From assembly GCA_965242805.1 (NCBI GenBank), contig CBDETD010000002.1, positions 4,340,001 to 4,404,000 on the forward strand: a stretch of DNA of 64,000 nt. Reading direction: 5' to 3'. The translations under genes and the position numbers were made by a program. Positions 24,744 to 35,509 of the stretch are shown one piece after another. The notes below the pieces were generated by a model. The model worked only from the letters and a program-made list of their open reading frames with translations, was not told where the DNA came from and ran no database searches. Origin of the DNA: JANQEU01 sp965242805 (GTDB lineage: Bacteria > Bacteroidota > Bacteroidia > Cytophagales > Cyclobacteriaceae). Position 1 is the stretch's first letter; each line of letters starts with the position of its first letter.

Positions 24744-26369
24744 TCAAAGTTGTACGGTTATTGGCCAGTTTGGAAATTGCTTGGCTTGGGGGTCTGAAAC
24801 ATCCACTTCTCTTGGCCAGCATTCAAATTTTACAGAATTTTCTTCTTTGTTAAATCTGATCAACCCATAACCTGCACCGTACGATTCACTATCGGGGTTA
24901 GCATAAGCGTGAACAGTGATCTTATTATCAAAACCATCCAAATATTCGCCGACCCACGGCAGTTCGGATCCTACAGGAGGATTTGAGCCTGGTTTTTCAT
25001 TTTCAGGCCACCACCATCGACTGTAATAATTGTTTACAATGGCAGGGACCACAAAAGCCCAGGGTCCATCATTGAATTTCTCAATACCATGTCGGATAAC
25101 CGTGGCAAGGTGTTGATCACCGGCAATGTGAATTGCATTTGCATTCTTAAGCAGTCTCAATGCTCTATTTCGCCCGGATTGCGGCCAACCATTAGAATCC
25201 ATATCTGCATGGAGTCGATTGTCAATAGATCCATGAACATGAGCGGCACCACAGAATCCGGTTTGGGAAAGTACCGCCTTCATTTTGATGTCTGGATTGG
25301 GTTTGCTCCATTCTTCTAAAAAAGCCAGCTGTCTATCACCTAATAACTTAAGACCGGGAACATCCACAGACTGTGGATCATAATTTGGATCCCTAATATG
25401 ATCGGGTCGAGGACCTTGTTGCGGGATCTTTCCATTGGGTCCTGATTTAAATTTTCGGTCTTCAATAATGGCAAAATCCACTCCACCAATGATGAGGTTA
25501 GTATAATAGACCCCAATTCCTTGTTCAATTGGAGTGGGATCAAAAGGATCAGGAAGATTAGCCGTTTGACATCTTTCAACCATTTTCACATATTCCGGAT
25601 GGAATTTGTAACCTCCGTCATCGGCGGACGGAACCATGGACTTCTTCCCGTTTTCACCCCAAAGATTTCCATGCCCCATATCGTGGTCATCCGGTATGGA
25701 AATACAAGGTCTATTTCGAAATACATCCCTAAATTGAAGTCCAAATTTCAGCCAGGCTGCTGTATGTTCCTTGTGATCGTAGGATTGGTCTCCCGCAAAG
25801 AAGACGAGGTCAGGATCATGAAAATTGATATTGCGAACGTAGTTAGGTCGCATCCCTCGATCCTTGTTGGAATTGCAAGAAAGGGCTGCGACTGAGATCT
25901 CATTTTTATCTACGGGATCCTTTCTGACCAATCCTTCGAAAGTTGCATTTTTCCCATGCCTTAATCGATACGAGATGTCTTTGTTATGATCCCAATCCTC
26001 AATCCTGATCAATGCCGACCAACCGATATCGTTGATCTCGGCCATGGCTATTTCCTTCCATTTATTATTTTCCAAAATCTCGAATCGAACCTCTCTGGAT
26101 TCATCAGGGTAGAGGGGAAAGAATTGAGCAGATAACTTCAGGGTGTTATTTGAAACGGTGTACATTCCGAATGCAATGACACTATCCCGATTGACATTTA
26201 GATTGATAATCGGATTTTCCGCTCGATTCCACCACTCGTTTGTGCAAAGGGTATCAAGGTCTTCAAAAGGAGCTTTTATCAGGACCTCATATGGTTGTTC
26301 GGCATTACAACGGAACAGGGAGAGAGCCAAACCAAGTAGAATTATTTTAACGAATACTAATCTTTTCAT
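24744..26369 (-). CDS. PhoD-like alkaline phosphatase / metallophosphatase
   Basis: A 541-residue exported protein, starting MKRLVFVKIILLGLALSLFRC, a probable lipoprotein signal. PhoD-type metal-binding residues appear in VFFAGDQSYDHKEHTAAW, CISIPDDHDMGHGNLWGENGKK, AIIEDRKFKSG and HIAGDQHLATVIRHG. The N-terminal part adds a beta domain as in PhoD family members. These enzymes hydrolyse phosphodiesters or monoesters with Fe/Ca or similar metals. The ATG at 26369 is preferred to one 12 bases upstream. The gene shares its strand with the repeat-flanked four-helix gene and the sulfatase, suggesting a former two-gene PhoD-sulfatase unit. Confidence 0.85.
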   Translation of the reverse strand: MKRLVFVKIILLGLALSLFRCNAEQPYEVLIKAPFEDLDTLCTNEWWNRAENPIINLNVNRDSVIAFGMYTVSNNTLKLSAQFFPLYPDESREVRFEILENNKWKEIAMAEINDIGWSALIRIEDWDHNKDISYRLRHGKNATFEGLVRKDPVDKNEISVAALSCNSNKDRGMRPNYVRNINFHDPDLVFFAGDQSYDHKEHTAAWLKFGLQFRDVFRNRPCISIPDDHDMGHGNLWGENGKKSMVPSADDGGYKFHPEYVKMVERCQTANLPDPFDPTPIEQGIGVYYTNLIIGGVDFAIIEDRKFKSGPNGKIPQQGPRPDHIRDPNYDPQSVDVPGLKLLGDRQLAFLEEWSKPNPDIKMKAVLSQTGFCGAAHVHGSIDNRLHADMDSNGWPQSGRNRALRLLKNANAIHIAGDQHLATVIRHGIEKFNDGPWAFVVPAIVNNYYSRWWWPENEKPGSNPPVGSELPWVGEYLDGFDNKITVHAYANPDSESYGAGYGLIRFNKEENSVKFECWPREVDVSDPQAKQFPNWPITVQL

Positions 26370-26420
26370 GGTCACAAGCATGGTGAGAATAATGCTAAAT
26401 GTACCGATTTGAAGGAGGAT

Positions 26421-26458
26421 AAAAAAACTACCTCAGGTCTCAGCGTGAGGTAGTTATT
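26421..26458 (-). terminator. Rho-independent terminator after the giant beta-helix gene
   Basis: The arms AACTACCTCA and TGAGGTAGTT pair perfectly around a ten-base loop, followed on the minus strand by seven T residues. It lies 29 bases beyond the stop of the 2216-residue gene and separates it from the PhoD-like gene. Confidence 0.85.
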
Positions 26459-26486
26459 TGTTTCTTAGAAATTTTGAATATACTGT

Positions 26487-29400
26487 CTATCTCTTGATCA
26501 ATTTAAGTGTGGTCAGTTCTTTTTGTCTGGAATCCAGTAAATGAAGAATGTAAACTCCCGGAGACAGATCTTTTACATTCAGAATTCCATTTAGTATTTC
26601 CCTATGAATCACTTTTCCAGTGAAATCGATCAAATAGGCGTTTAATACTCTGTTGATATCAGAAACTTGAGCTTCGTCGACAACAGGATTAGGATAAATG
26701 CTGATCTCATTTTCACCTAATCCCAGGATCACTACTTCCACAGAATTAGATGTTCCAATGCAGCCGTTTTCGTCTGTTACAACGACTTCATAGTTTCCTG
26801 AGATTTCAGGATCCATGTTATTGGCGATCGTTTCTCCAAGATCCAGTCCGTCCCTGAACCAGTGATAGATCATGCCACTCTCCAAATCAGCTTCGAGAAC
26901 ATCCCCGTCATAGTTCAAGACGATTTCCGGTAGCGGGTATTCAGTAACCTCAACTGATTCCGTCTTGGAGCATCCGGTGATAATATCCGTAACGGTGGCA
27001 CTTACTATTCCTTCCTGAGTCACCTCAACGGTGTTTTGGGTACTTCCATCTGACCATAGATAGGTATAGTTACCATTGATCTGTGGGTCAATCAGTACAG
27101 AATTTCCTGAACAGAATCCCAGATCATTGCCCAGACTGAAACTGGGTCTATCTACGATACCAATCTGGATATCGTCATCACCAATACAGCCATATTCGTC
27201 AGTAACGTTGACAGCAAATACACCAGATATTTTTACAGTTATCACACGCTCATCACCACCAGTGGACCAGTTGTACGATGCACCTGGACCGGCATCAAGG
27301 ATCAATGAGTCACCGTCACAAAGATTAACGTCATTACCTAGTTGTACTTCCGGTCCGAAGGATTCGACTACATGAACATCATGGCTTGACGTACAACCTT
27401 CGTTGTCGGTGACCGTGACTTCGTATTCACCACTCGTACTGATGTCAACGGATTGATTGATGCTTCCGTTCGACCATAGATAGCTATAATCTCCCTCTGG
27501 TGCGGTAATTGTCACACTAGAACCCATGCAGAATCCCGTGGTGTCAGGCATATCTATCTCCGGGCCAGTGAAAACGACCGAAATAGTGTCTTTGTATTCT
27601 ACACCATCCATTTCGACGGTCACTACATAATCTATATCACTAAATGATGCAGGTCCAGCCTGAATAGATGATGTAGTTTCTCCAGTTTGCCATAAGTAAC
27701 TATCAAATCCATCTCCAGCGCTAAGAGTGATTACATCATTGTTGCAGGTGATGATATCTTGTCCAAGGGAGAAAATTATGTCACTGATGAGATAAGCTCC
27801 AATTCCATGAAAATCGGATTCACGATCATTGCCATCTCCATCCACAGTAATGCCACTGATCAAAGTACCACCTTTATGTAACATTGGATGGTGAGCATGT
27901 AGATCATATTCCGATTCAAATAAAGGATCAACCGATATTGAATGCAATTCGGTATTTGGGTAGGCAAGTTGCCATTCTTCCAGGGTTGAGTAGTTGCTTA
28001 TCGTGGAACCATCGTAAATGAATCTTCCACCTGTTGCAAAGTAATCGTTGTAATCAGTATCGATAGCTGAAGGTTCGGTGGTATACATCACCAGCCCATT
28101 CCCTCGGTTGCTAAAGATGTTATTTGCAACGACATTTCCTGTTCCGCCATTTTGCTGATTAAACGATCTGGAATCTTCCGAGTCACCTATTATGTTGACG
28201 CTATTGTAGAAAATTCCCTGGTACGATGATGCATCGTCAAGGACTATACCAGCTGATTTGGTGTAAGCTTCAAATGCTATGCTATTGTTCGCTATATAAG
28301 CCAGTTCACTAGACAAACCGCTCCCGTCCTTAAGGTAAATTCCCACCCACTCAAAAATGACATCGTCCTCCTGAACAATTCTATTTTGGAGCACTTGTGC
28401 CGCATATTGATGTGCAAGATAGATGGCAACACCATGCTGTTCGAAGAACTGGTTTCCCTCAATTAGTAAACCATTCTCACGTGCACCTGTCCCACCACCA
28501 ATGAGATAGACGCCGGCATTTCCATTTTCAAAAACATTGTTTAGGATCGAAAGATCCTCTTCCTGATCTTCACCAGAGTATATCATTTCTCCGCTTTCGT
28601 ACGCTCCAACAAATAGATTATTGGAAATTGTTATGTCCGAACTATTTCCCTTTATTTCAATAATCCTTGAGTATGTGGAATCTCCGGCACTAAACGTCAT
28701 GTACTTGAAAGACACAAAACTTGTTCCATCGAACTTTACCACGAAGTTGTCTGATTGAGTTCCCGGGAATGACAATTCAACCTCGGAATTGTTTTCATTT
28801 TCGGATTGAAATGTCACGGTCCGATCTTCAGAAATATAAGGTATTGCACCAATGGTGAGCTGTTCCTGGTATATTCCTTGTTTCACATTAAAAGTGACAT
28901 CACCAAATACCCCCACTTCCGAAATGGAATCAATGGCATCTGTGAAACTTTCAAAGTCGCCGCCATCTCCGATGGTATACTCTCCTGCAAATAAGGTTCG
29001 TGCATCGAATTCATCGGCACCAATATCGGGAGCGGTTGGGTCGCGAGATTCTCCATCGATATCTATTGTTACTTCTGCAAGAGGAGTCCCGAGATTGTTG
29101 ATCCACGGATCGGTAGTATGAAGATCAGTTTCAGATAGGAATTCAGGTAAAATGGATACTGAATTCAAGTCCCTTTCACCGGGTGCTGATTGCCAGTCTT
29201 CGAGATTGAAATTTAATATTCCAATAAATACGAGGAAGTTTCCAGTGGAATGGAGAATGTTATGATCACTTTCCATACCAGTAGAATCACATTCAATTAC
29301 TATTCCACCACCAAGATTTAACAGTATGTTATTAAAGACCCTGGTATTTGCCGGGATCCTCAATGTTGCATGGTTGTTCCCGGTAGTTCCGGAAATTCTT

Positions 29401-32400
29401 ACAGTATTATGCCATACGTCTAAATCACCTGATGAATATATACCCCAACCACTTCCGTCATTGGTTGTCTCATAGTCAACAAAATTGTTAAATATCGCCC
29501 CATTAACCCCGTTCAGAAAAATACCTGCAGACGAGGAATGGACAGTTTCAACCGTGATCTGATTTCCGGATATTTCCACATCGTCATGGTTGTTGAGGTA
29601 AATACCTCTGTATTGAATATTGCTAAAAGTGTTGTTCTTTATTTGTGTGCCTAAGACGGTACCTGAACCTTGGATAAAAATGCCTGTGACATTGTTATCG
29701 AAGTGGTTCGAGATAAACACATTGCTACTGTCTTTGCTTCCGTTTGAATAGATCAACGATCTGTCCGAATCATACCCAATGTCACCTTCGAGGTAAAGTC
29801 TGTTATTCTCGAACCTATTATGGGTTGCTTCATTGGTAAGATGAATTGGCCAGCCCCAGTCCTCAGCTGAAGTAATAGACAGACCTTTAAAGATCAAATA
29901 ATCTGCTCCGTTTAACTGGAAAGTGTGCTCATAGGTCGTATTTGGCGTATGAGTGATGATCACATCAGTACTGTCTCCGGAGACCGATTGAAAAGTGACC
30001 GTGTTTGTTTCAGAGGCTCCTGCAATCTCAGGAATCGTAATTTGCTCATCATAGGTGCCGGTAGCAATGTCAAAAACTGCCGGACCATCAATGCCATTCA
30101 CTACCAGATCCTGAACTGCTTCTGTGATTGTACTATAATCCGGTGACGTTCCACCAATTGTAAATGTACCATTCAAAGGAGTGGGGGACGAGGTGAACTC
30201 ATCTGCACCAATGTCAGGATTATCCACATCTCTTGTTTCACCGTCCAGGTCCTCGGTCACCTCGGTTATAGGGGTGGCTGCTCCATCTAATGCTGGATTT
30301 AGAATTTGGTGATCAATACCTGAAATAAAGTAGGGATCCACTGAAATAGAATTCAGGTCTTTGTTATCGACTGATTGTCGTTCTTCCAGGTCAGTTCGAT
30401 GCGAAGTGATATTTATTCCGTTTGTAAAAAGGTTATTATAATCACTGATTTGAACATTGTGCTGTTCTAAGCCCAGGACTTTACCTAAGGCTTTGTTAAC
30501 CAGGTTATTATTTCGGAGATCGTGTAAAGATCCGGTTTGAAGGTGCAAACATGAACTTGAAGTATTGTTGCCCACAACATGGATAGTATTGTACATGACT
30601 TTAACCTCAATTTGAGAGAGGTAATCGAATATCCCAAAATCAGGATCATCCTGATTGATACTGTTGACATAAATGAAATTGTTGTATACCAGACTTGGAT
30701 CGGATTCCTCATGCATATTTCCATTGGAGAACTTGATACCAGTGCCACCGTTATCAAGAATAACTCTATTGCTATTGATGGTATATTGACGCCAGCAATC
30801 ATCAAGGTAAATACCTGTTATGGGGAAATTTCCCTGTATGTAATTTGAAGCAACCAATGGATATTCATACCATTTCAAATGAATGGCTTCATTGGTTTGA
30901 TCGACAAACTGATTGCCTGATATGGTAATCTGTCCAAAATTACTTGACCCGCATTGTGTGGTACCACCTGACATGTTAATGCCGTTCTGGCCATTTTTGA
31001 AGAGATTGTTTGTAAATGCATTGTTGGTATCCCTGGAGGTGTTAGAATAGACCAATGAAGATTGATCAGATACTCCCAGGAACTGGCAGTTTGAGAACGT
31101 ATTGTTGTTTGCATATGCTCCAATTTCTACTACCCGGGCATATTCGGCTCCAGTGGCTTCAAGAGTCATGTCCTTGAAGGTTATAAAATCCGGACCATCC
31201 AGTTTGAGAGAGTAATTGTCAATTTCACTGGTTGCTTCATAGGTCAAGGTCACAGCAGTACTATCACCGGATACGCTTTGGAATGTGACGGTATTTATTT
31301 CGCTCGTCCCAGCAATTGGCTGAAATAACACCTGTTCGGCATATGTGCCATCTTCTACTTCAAAAGTAACAGGACCACCTACTCCGACCTTAAATAATGA
31401 ATCAGCGGCATCGTTGAATGTCTTGAACATAGTGGCGGATGGACCCAAATCATATGTGCCGGAAAGGGGAGTTGGTGGATCGTATTCATCTGCCCCAATG
31501 TCGGGATTAGATACATTCCTCATATCTCCGTCCACATCTGTTGTAATATCTGCAATGGGAGTTCCGACTCCATTCAAATGAGGACTTAAAGTGTGAAGGT
31601 CCTCGTCGGAAAAGAATAGAGGATCAATTGAAAACGAGTTTTCGTCATTGTCCTCATTACATTGCCATAGTAGTAGTGTACTATTATTGATAACATTCGT
31701 TCCATTGGTAACAAGACAATTGTAATCGCTGGTCAGATTTTGCCTGTAGGGTATGCTGATAGTCACACCTTCGTCCTCGTTCACAATCACATTATTCATA
31801 ATACTACATATAGCATCAGATTTATTGTCGATGCCTATAGAAGTACCCGAAGTACCTGTGATGTGGATGCTGTTATGATAGAAGTTTATTCCCTCCGTGG
31901 AGGTAAGGCTCCAAATATCAACACCGGTTCCGTCATGCACATAGATAAAGTTATTGGCGATCAGATCGGCATCGTTTGTTGTATTTGAAATAGTTTCCAG
32001 ATATATACCTGTTCCTCCTCCATTCATTGAGATCCTGTTGCCAGCGATATCAATGCCATCGGAATAGGAACGAAGATAGATCCCTGTTGTATTGGAAGAA
32101 GTCGTGATGACATTACCATGAATAGTAATGGAATTGGACCATTCCAAATGAATGGAACCATCTGTTTGATCTTTCAGAACGTTATCGACAATTTCCAAAC
32201 CTCCCATAGTATTGCTCGTATTCAAAAATCCTTTTATTGCACCCTCCATCCGGTTCTGGCTGAATACGTTGTTGTCTTTATTCATGCCGGCAAATACCAC
32301 AAGACTCGATGTTCCGCTTTGACCTAGAATTCTACAATTATTGAATTGATTGTAGGTCGATCCGCCACCAATGTAAATAGGACCGAATGTCCCCGTCATT

Positions 32401-33137
32401 TCAATGGTGATGTCTTCGAAAATGATATGATCGGCGTCGTCCAAAGCGAGCGTATAGGACGTTGAAGAAGCTGTTAGGGTGACCTTGGTGCTGTCTGCGG
32501 AAGCTGAACGGAATGTGATGGTATTGCTCTCGGAAGTGCCCGGTATGTCCGGGATAGTGAGGTGTTCATTGTAAGTCCCATCCAATATATTGAACACAAT
32601 AGGCCCCTCGATCCCACATTCGGAAGTTAGAAAAGTTTTTGCATCATTGAATGTGGTATAATCTCCTCCTGAGCCGATGGTGTACGTACCACTTTGGAGT
32701 GGAGTGCACGCGTTGACCGAAACTAGTAACGTGTCATTTTCATTATCGACGTCAGTCTGTCCGTTTGGATTGGCAGTCCAGACTTTGATGGTGTGTACAT
32801 CATTTGAAAAGTTGTAATTGGAAGTTATTGTTACAGCACTGCTTGTTTCCCCGGGCGAGAGGCTACCTGTCCAGTTATATGTTACAGGAAGATCGGTATC
32901 TATTTTATATACAATGTCAACCGCAGTAATGGAAGTAGACGCTGAGTAATTTTTAAACTTAACCTCCACATCACTTAGTCCAAAAGTGAATGGGTCGGTT
33001 GGTTTGACAAGGTCTGTAACTCCAGCATCAACCTGAGCGGATGATTGCAGTTGATTGAATGCTATTAAAGCAATCAGCCAGACTATGCGGATCAAAAAAC
33101 AATAAAGCTGTTGAAGGTGGTAGGATATTGTTGTCAT
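26487..33137 (-). CDS. Giant T9SS-exported protein with four parallel beta-helix modules and Ig/PKD-like repeats
   Basis: A 2216-residue protein. A signal peptide ends near residue 35. Residues 35-145 form a CARDB-like beta domain. Four modules follow at about 149-551, 558-981, 988-1377 and 1384-1785; each begins GTYTIG-like, runs through short beta-helix turns (NNFIYV, HNTVRISG) and the first three end PDIGADE(Y/F). Five Ig/PKD-like repeats with LGxD...C motifs fill 1790-2137 (LGNDVNLCDGDSLILDAGPG). The last 70 residues (ISIYPNPVVDE... to ...LKLIKR) are a T9SS sorting domain. Extracellular adhesion or polysaccharide binding is the likely role; no lyase catalytic motif was seen. Its strand has its own terminator. 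Confidence 0.85.
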   Translation of the reverse strand: MTTISYHLQQLYCFLIRIVWLIALIAFNQLQSSAQVDAGVTDLVKPTDPFTFGLSDVEVKFKNYSASTSITAVDIVYKIDTDLPVTYNWTGSLSPGETSSAVTITSNYNFSNDVHTIKVWTANPNGQTDVDNENDTLLVSVNACTPLQSGTYTIGSGGDYTTFNDAKTFLTSECGIEGPIVFNILDGTYNEHLTIPDIPGTSESNTITFRSASADSTKVTLTASSTSYTLALDDADHIIFEDITIEMTGTFGPIYIGGGSTYNQFNNCRILGQSGTSSLVVFAGMNKDNNVFSQNRMEGAIKGFLNTSNTMGGLEIVDNVLKDQTDGSIHLEWSNSITIHGNVITTSSNTTGIYLRSYSDGIDIAGNRISMNGGGTGIYLETISNTTNDADLIANNFIYVHDGTGVDIWSLTSTEGINFYHNSIHITGTSGTSIGIDNKSDAICSIMNNVIVNEDEGVTISIPYRQNLTSDYNCLVTNGTNVINNSTLLLWQCNEDNDENSFSIDPLFFSDEDLHTLSPHLNGVGTPIADITTDVDGDMRNVSNPDIGADEYDPPTPLSGTYDLGPSATMFKTFNDAADSLFKVGVGGPVTFEVEDGTYAEQVLFQPIAGTSEINTVTFQSVSGDSTAVTLTYEATSEIDNYSLKLDGPDFITFKDMTLEATGAEYARVVEIGAYANNNTFSNCQFLGVSDQSSLVYSNTSRDTNNAFTNNLFKNGQNGINMSGGTTQCGSSNFGQITISGNQFVDQTNEAIHLKWYEYPLVASNYIQGNFPITGIYLDDCWRQYTINSNRVILDNGGTGIKFSNGNMHEESDPSLVYNNFIYVNSINQDDPDFGIFDYLSQIEVKVMYNTIHVVGNNTSSSCLHLQTGSLHDLRNNNLVNKALGKVLGLEQHNVQISDYNNLFTNGINITSHRTDLEERQSVDNKDLNSISVDPYFISGIDHQILNPALDGAATPITEVTEDLDGETRDVDNPDIGADEFTSSPTPLNGTFTIGGTSPDYSTITEAVQDLVVNGIDGPAVFDIATGTYDEQITIPEIAGASETNTVTFQSVSGDSTDVIITHTPNTTYEHTFQLNGADYLIFKGLSITSAEDWGWPIHLTNEATHNRFENNRLYLEGDIGYDSDRSLIYSNGSKDSSNVFISNHFDNNVTGIFIQGSGTVLGTQIKNNTFSNIQYRGIYLNNHDDVEISGNQITVETVHSSSAGIFLNGVNGAIFNNFVDYETTNDGSGWGIYSSGDLDVWHNTVRISGTTGNNHATLRIPANTRVFNNILLNLGGGIVIECDSTGMESDHNILHSTGNFLVFIGILNFNLEDWQSAPGERDLNSVSILPEFLSETDLHTTDPWINNLGTPLAEVTIDIDGESRDPTAPDIGADEFDARTLFAGEYTIGDGGDFESFTDAIDSISEVGVFGDVTFNVKQGIYQEQLTIGAIPYISEDRTVTFQSENENNSEVELSFPGTQSDNFVVKFDGTSFVSFKYMTFSAGDSTYSRIIEIKGNSSDITISNNLFVGAYESGEMIYSGEDQEEDLSILNNVFENGNAGVYLIGGGTGARENGLLIEGNQFFEQHGVAIYLAHQYAAQVLQNRIVQEDDVIFEWVGIYLKDGSGLSSELAYIANNSIAFEAYTKSAGIVLDDASSYQGIFYNSVNIIGDSEDSRSFNQQNGGTGNVVANNIFSNRGNGLVMYTTEPSAIDTDYNDYFATGGRFIYDGSTISNYSTLEEWQLAYPNTELHSISVDPLFESEYDLHAHHPMLHKGGTLISGITVDGDGNDRESDFHGIGAYLISDIIFSLGQDIITCNNDVITLSAGDGFDSYLWQTGETTSSIQAGPASFSDIDYVVTVEMDGVEYKDTISVVFTGPEIDMPDTTGFCMGSSVTITAPEGDYSYLWSNGSINQSVDISTSGEYEVTVTDNEGCTSSHDVHVVESFGPEVQLGNDVNLCDGDSLILDAGPGASYNWSTGGDERVITVKISGVFAVNVTDEYGCIGDDDIQIGIVDRPSFSLGNDLGFCSGNSVLIDPQINGNYTYLWSDGSTQNTVEVTQEGIVSATVTDIITGCSKTESVEVTEYPLPEIVLNYDGDVLEADLESGMIYHWFRDGLDLGETIANNMDPEISGNYEVVVTDENGCIGTSNSVEVVILGLGENEISIYPNPVVDEAQVSDINRVLNAYLIDFTGKVIHREILNGILNVKDLSPGVYILHLLDSRQKELTTLKLIKR

Positions 33138-33359
33138 GGGTATTAGAATTTCGAGATTAAAGCATACAATTCTTCTAATCCCATGAAATGATGGTGAACT
33201 TCAGTCTTCGGTCAAAGGAGGGTAGTGGTTAAATGACCGAGTTATTTTGGTATTTTTAAGTGAAGTATAGTTAAAGAAATGGATATCAAAATCCTATGAC
33301 ATTAATCAGTTAGGTGGTCCGGATAGTGAGTATTAAGGAGTAGTACCTTTGAGATCAAT

Positions 33360-34238
33360 TCAATCCAGAGCTTTGTATCTACCATCCTGCATAAGCCCTT
33401 TATTTCGATCTAATTCTCCCTCTGCATTATTGAAATTGAATGGTATGGTATACTGCCGGTTGTAATTACCTCTTTTCCTGAATAACGCCAAGTGAAGGTG
33501 TGGACCCGAAGAACAACCTGAATCCCCGCTGTATCCGATCAGTTGGCCCTGGTCTACCTTATCACCCACCTCAACTTCGACTCCGTCCTGGATAAGATGA
33601 ACATAATTTGCAACAGTCCCGTCACTGTGCTTAATGAAAACGAAGTTCTCGCGCCCTACACCGCACTCTCTTGTACCATCAGGATTGGATTCCTTGGTGG
33701 CGATCACTTCTCCGGAGCGTATGGCAAGTAGTGGAGTGTTCATAGGCATTTCGAAATCATATGCAAACCAATTATAATGTCCCCAATTTGGATTAGAAGG
33801 GCAGTACGTCTGATTGACAGTGAAAGATCTACCAACTTCATAGGGCAATCTATAGGGTGATTCGGTTGGGTCACCAAAGTCTGAGTTACATATTATTTCC
33901 CCTAATCCAACTTCAATACTTCCTGAAAGTGTTTCCGTGATTTCCCCGTCAGTTGCACTTATTTTAATTGTAGCAGAAGAATTGAGCCTGTTCCAACCCG
34001 GGGTCCCAGAGATGATCAGAGATTCTTCATTGAAGGTGATCCATGAAGGAACCTGAACACTATATGTAAGTGATTTTCCTTCCGAGTGGTTAGCTTTTAC
34101 TGACAATTGGAATAGTCTGTTGTGATCCATTGATTCAGGGAGATCTTTAATAAAATCGATGGCGATAGGATCCAACTTCGGATCTTCGGTGCAAGCGGCC
34201 AGAGAAACAATCAAAACATAAACAATGAATCTGTTCAT
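33360..34238 (-). CDS. M23 family peptidase lipoprotein with N-terminal Ig-like domain
   Basis: A lipoprotein signal (MNRFIVYVLIVSLAAC) is followed by an Ig/cadherin-like domain (FQLSVKANHSEGKSLTYSV, SGTPGWNRLNSSATIKISATDGEI). The peptidase domain has YNWFAYDFEMPMNTPLLA, where the usual H-x3-D first motif has Asn/Tyr/Phe/Asp around it, then NYVHLIQDGVEVEVGDKVDQGQLIGYSG and GPHLHLALF with H-x-H. The start at 34238 is chosen over an ATG 24 bases upstream because it places the signal at the N-terminus. The first metal motif looks non-standard, so activity is less certain than the fold. Confidence 0.75.
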   Translation of the reverse strand: MNRFIVYVLIVSLAACTEDPKLDPIAIDFIKDLPESMDHNRLFQLSVKANHSEGKSLTYSVQVPSWITFNEESLIISGTPGWNRLNSSATIKISATDGEITETLSGSIEVGLGEIICNSDFGDPTESPYRLPYEVGRSFTVNQTYCPSNPNWGHYNWFAYDFEMPMNTPLLAIRSGEVIATKESNPDGTRECGVGRENFVFIKHSDGTVANYVHLIQDGVEVEVGDKVDQGQLIGYSGDSGCSSGPHLHLALFRKRGNYNRQYTIPFNFNNAEGELDRNKGLMQDGRYKALD

Positions 34239-34301
34239 ATGAATGTTAATAACAACTTGCACGTGTCATTACCTTAACTTAGGTATTGAAAAATAGTATG
34301 T

Positions 34302-35444
34302 ATGATCTACGATGTAATTGTAATTGGTGTTGGTTCTATGGGATCGGCAACCTGCTACCATCTGGCAAAGAGAGGAGCGAAAGTTCTGGGTCTTGAACAA
34401 TTTGACATTGCACATGACAAAGGATCACACGCTGGGGAAAGTAGATTGATCAGAATGGCCTATTTCGAACATCCGGATTATGTTCCTCTTTTGGAGAGTG
34501 CTTATCACCTTTGGGATGAGCTGGAGAATGAATCCGGTGAACATCTCTTTCATAAGACAGGAATATATTATGCCGGACCCGAAAATGGATTTCTAATGTC
34601 AGGAATTGAAGAGTCATCAAGACTTTACAACATTCCCGTAGATAAGATGAATCGAGATGAAGTCTCGAACAAATGGCCACAATTCAAGATTTCCGACGAT
34701 CTGATTGAACTATTTGAGAAGGACGCTGGATTTGTCCGCCCAGAGCTAAGCATCGAAACACTCACCAACCTTGCAAAGAAGCATGGAGCTGATATTCTTA
34801 CAGGTGAGAAGGCATTGTACTGGAAGGTCGAGGACAATGTTGTAAAGGTCAAGACAGGTAAGAATGAATATCAGGGAAATCGAATGATCATCACGGCAGG
34901 TGCTTATGCCCATGAGATACTGGGTGAATATACTCCTGACCTGAAAGTGACGCAGCAATTACTGGCCTGGTTTGATGTCAGGGATGAGGAATCATTTACC
35001 CTTGGGAATTTTCCTTGTTTTGGTATGGAAGAAGCAAAAGGACTTTTTTACGGCTTTCCCATCTTACCTTTTGATGGATTATCCTCAGGCTTGAAGATTG
35101 CATACCATTATCCCGGATCAGAAATAGCCCCGGACCAGATCCTGAATTTTAATTCAAGCTCTGAAGAAGTAAGGCTTCGTGGATTATTTGACAAATATTT
35201 TAACAAGGAACTTGGGAAGCTATTGAATGTAAAAGCCTGTATGTATACTTTTTCAAGCGATGATCATTTCATAATCAACGAACTACCAGGTTTTGAGGAT
35301 AATGTAACCATTGCAACGGGATTTAGTGGTCATGGCTTTAAGTTCATCCCCGTGGTAGGAGAAATTCTTACAGATCTCACGTTGGAAGGTAAGACAAATC
35401 ACCCCATTGACTTCCTGAATGTCTCCAGGTTTACAACTATCTGA
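34302..35444 (+). CDS. solA: Monomeric sarcosine oxidase / N-methyltryptophan oxidase family protein
   Basis: A 380-residue FAD-dependent amine oxidase. The dinucleotide motif VIGVGSMGSATCYHLAKRG lies at the N-terminus, and the flavin-linking Cys is in KACMYT (Cys313, matching the covalent-FAD Cys position of the family). EQFDIAHDKGSHAGESRLIRMAYFEHPDYVPL is the typical second block. The family oxidises N-methyl amino acids such as sarcosine and N-methyltryptophan to the amino acid, formaldehyde and H2O2; the substrate here cannot be told. It stands divergent to the M23 lipoprotein gene and is not clearly part of an operon. Confidence 0.85.
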   Translation: MIYDVIVIGVGSMGSATCYHLAKRGAKVLGLEQFDIAHDKGSHAGESRLIRMAYFEHPDYVPLLESAYHLWDELENESGEHLFHKTGIYYAGPENGFLMSGIEESSRLYNIPVDKMNRDEVSNKWPQFKISDDLIELFEKDAGFVRPELSIETLTNLAKKHGADILTGEKALYWKVEDNVVKVKTGKNEYQGNRMIITAGAYAHEILGEYTPDLKVTQQLLAWFDVRDEESFTLGNFPCFGMEEAKGLFYGFPILPFDGLSSGLKIAYHYPGSEIAPDQILNFNSSSEEVRLRGLFDKYFNKELGKLLNVKACMYTFSSDDHFIINELPGFEDNVTIATGFSGHGFKFIPVVGEILTDLTLEGKTNHPIDFLNVSRFTTI

Positions 35445-35509
35445 GAATTATCTGGTAAAGAGTTTTAATAATAAATTCTATGTATCTACATTTAAATAAA
35501 ACATAAGAT

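Noticed and set aside
24529..24870. Open frames through array B on both strands
   Set aside because: They exist because the 15-bp period keeps frames open; they encode low-complexity pentapeptides and overlap the ends of the PhoD-like and four-helix genes.
27076..32327. Several 60-100-residue plus-strand frames inside the giant gene
   Set aside because: They lie antisense within a single long coding frame and show no start signals or recognisable domains.
33360..34238. Alginate-locus protein
   Set aside because: The M23 lipoprotein is on the opposite strand, more than 2 kb from the regulator, and belongs to cell-wall enzymes.
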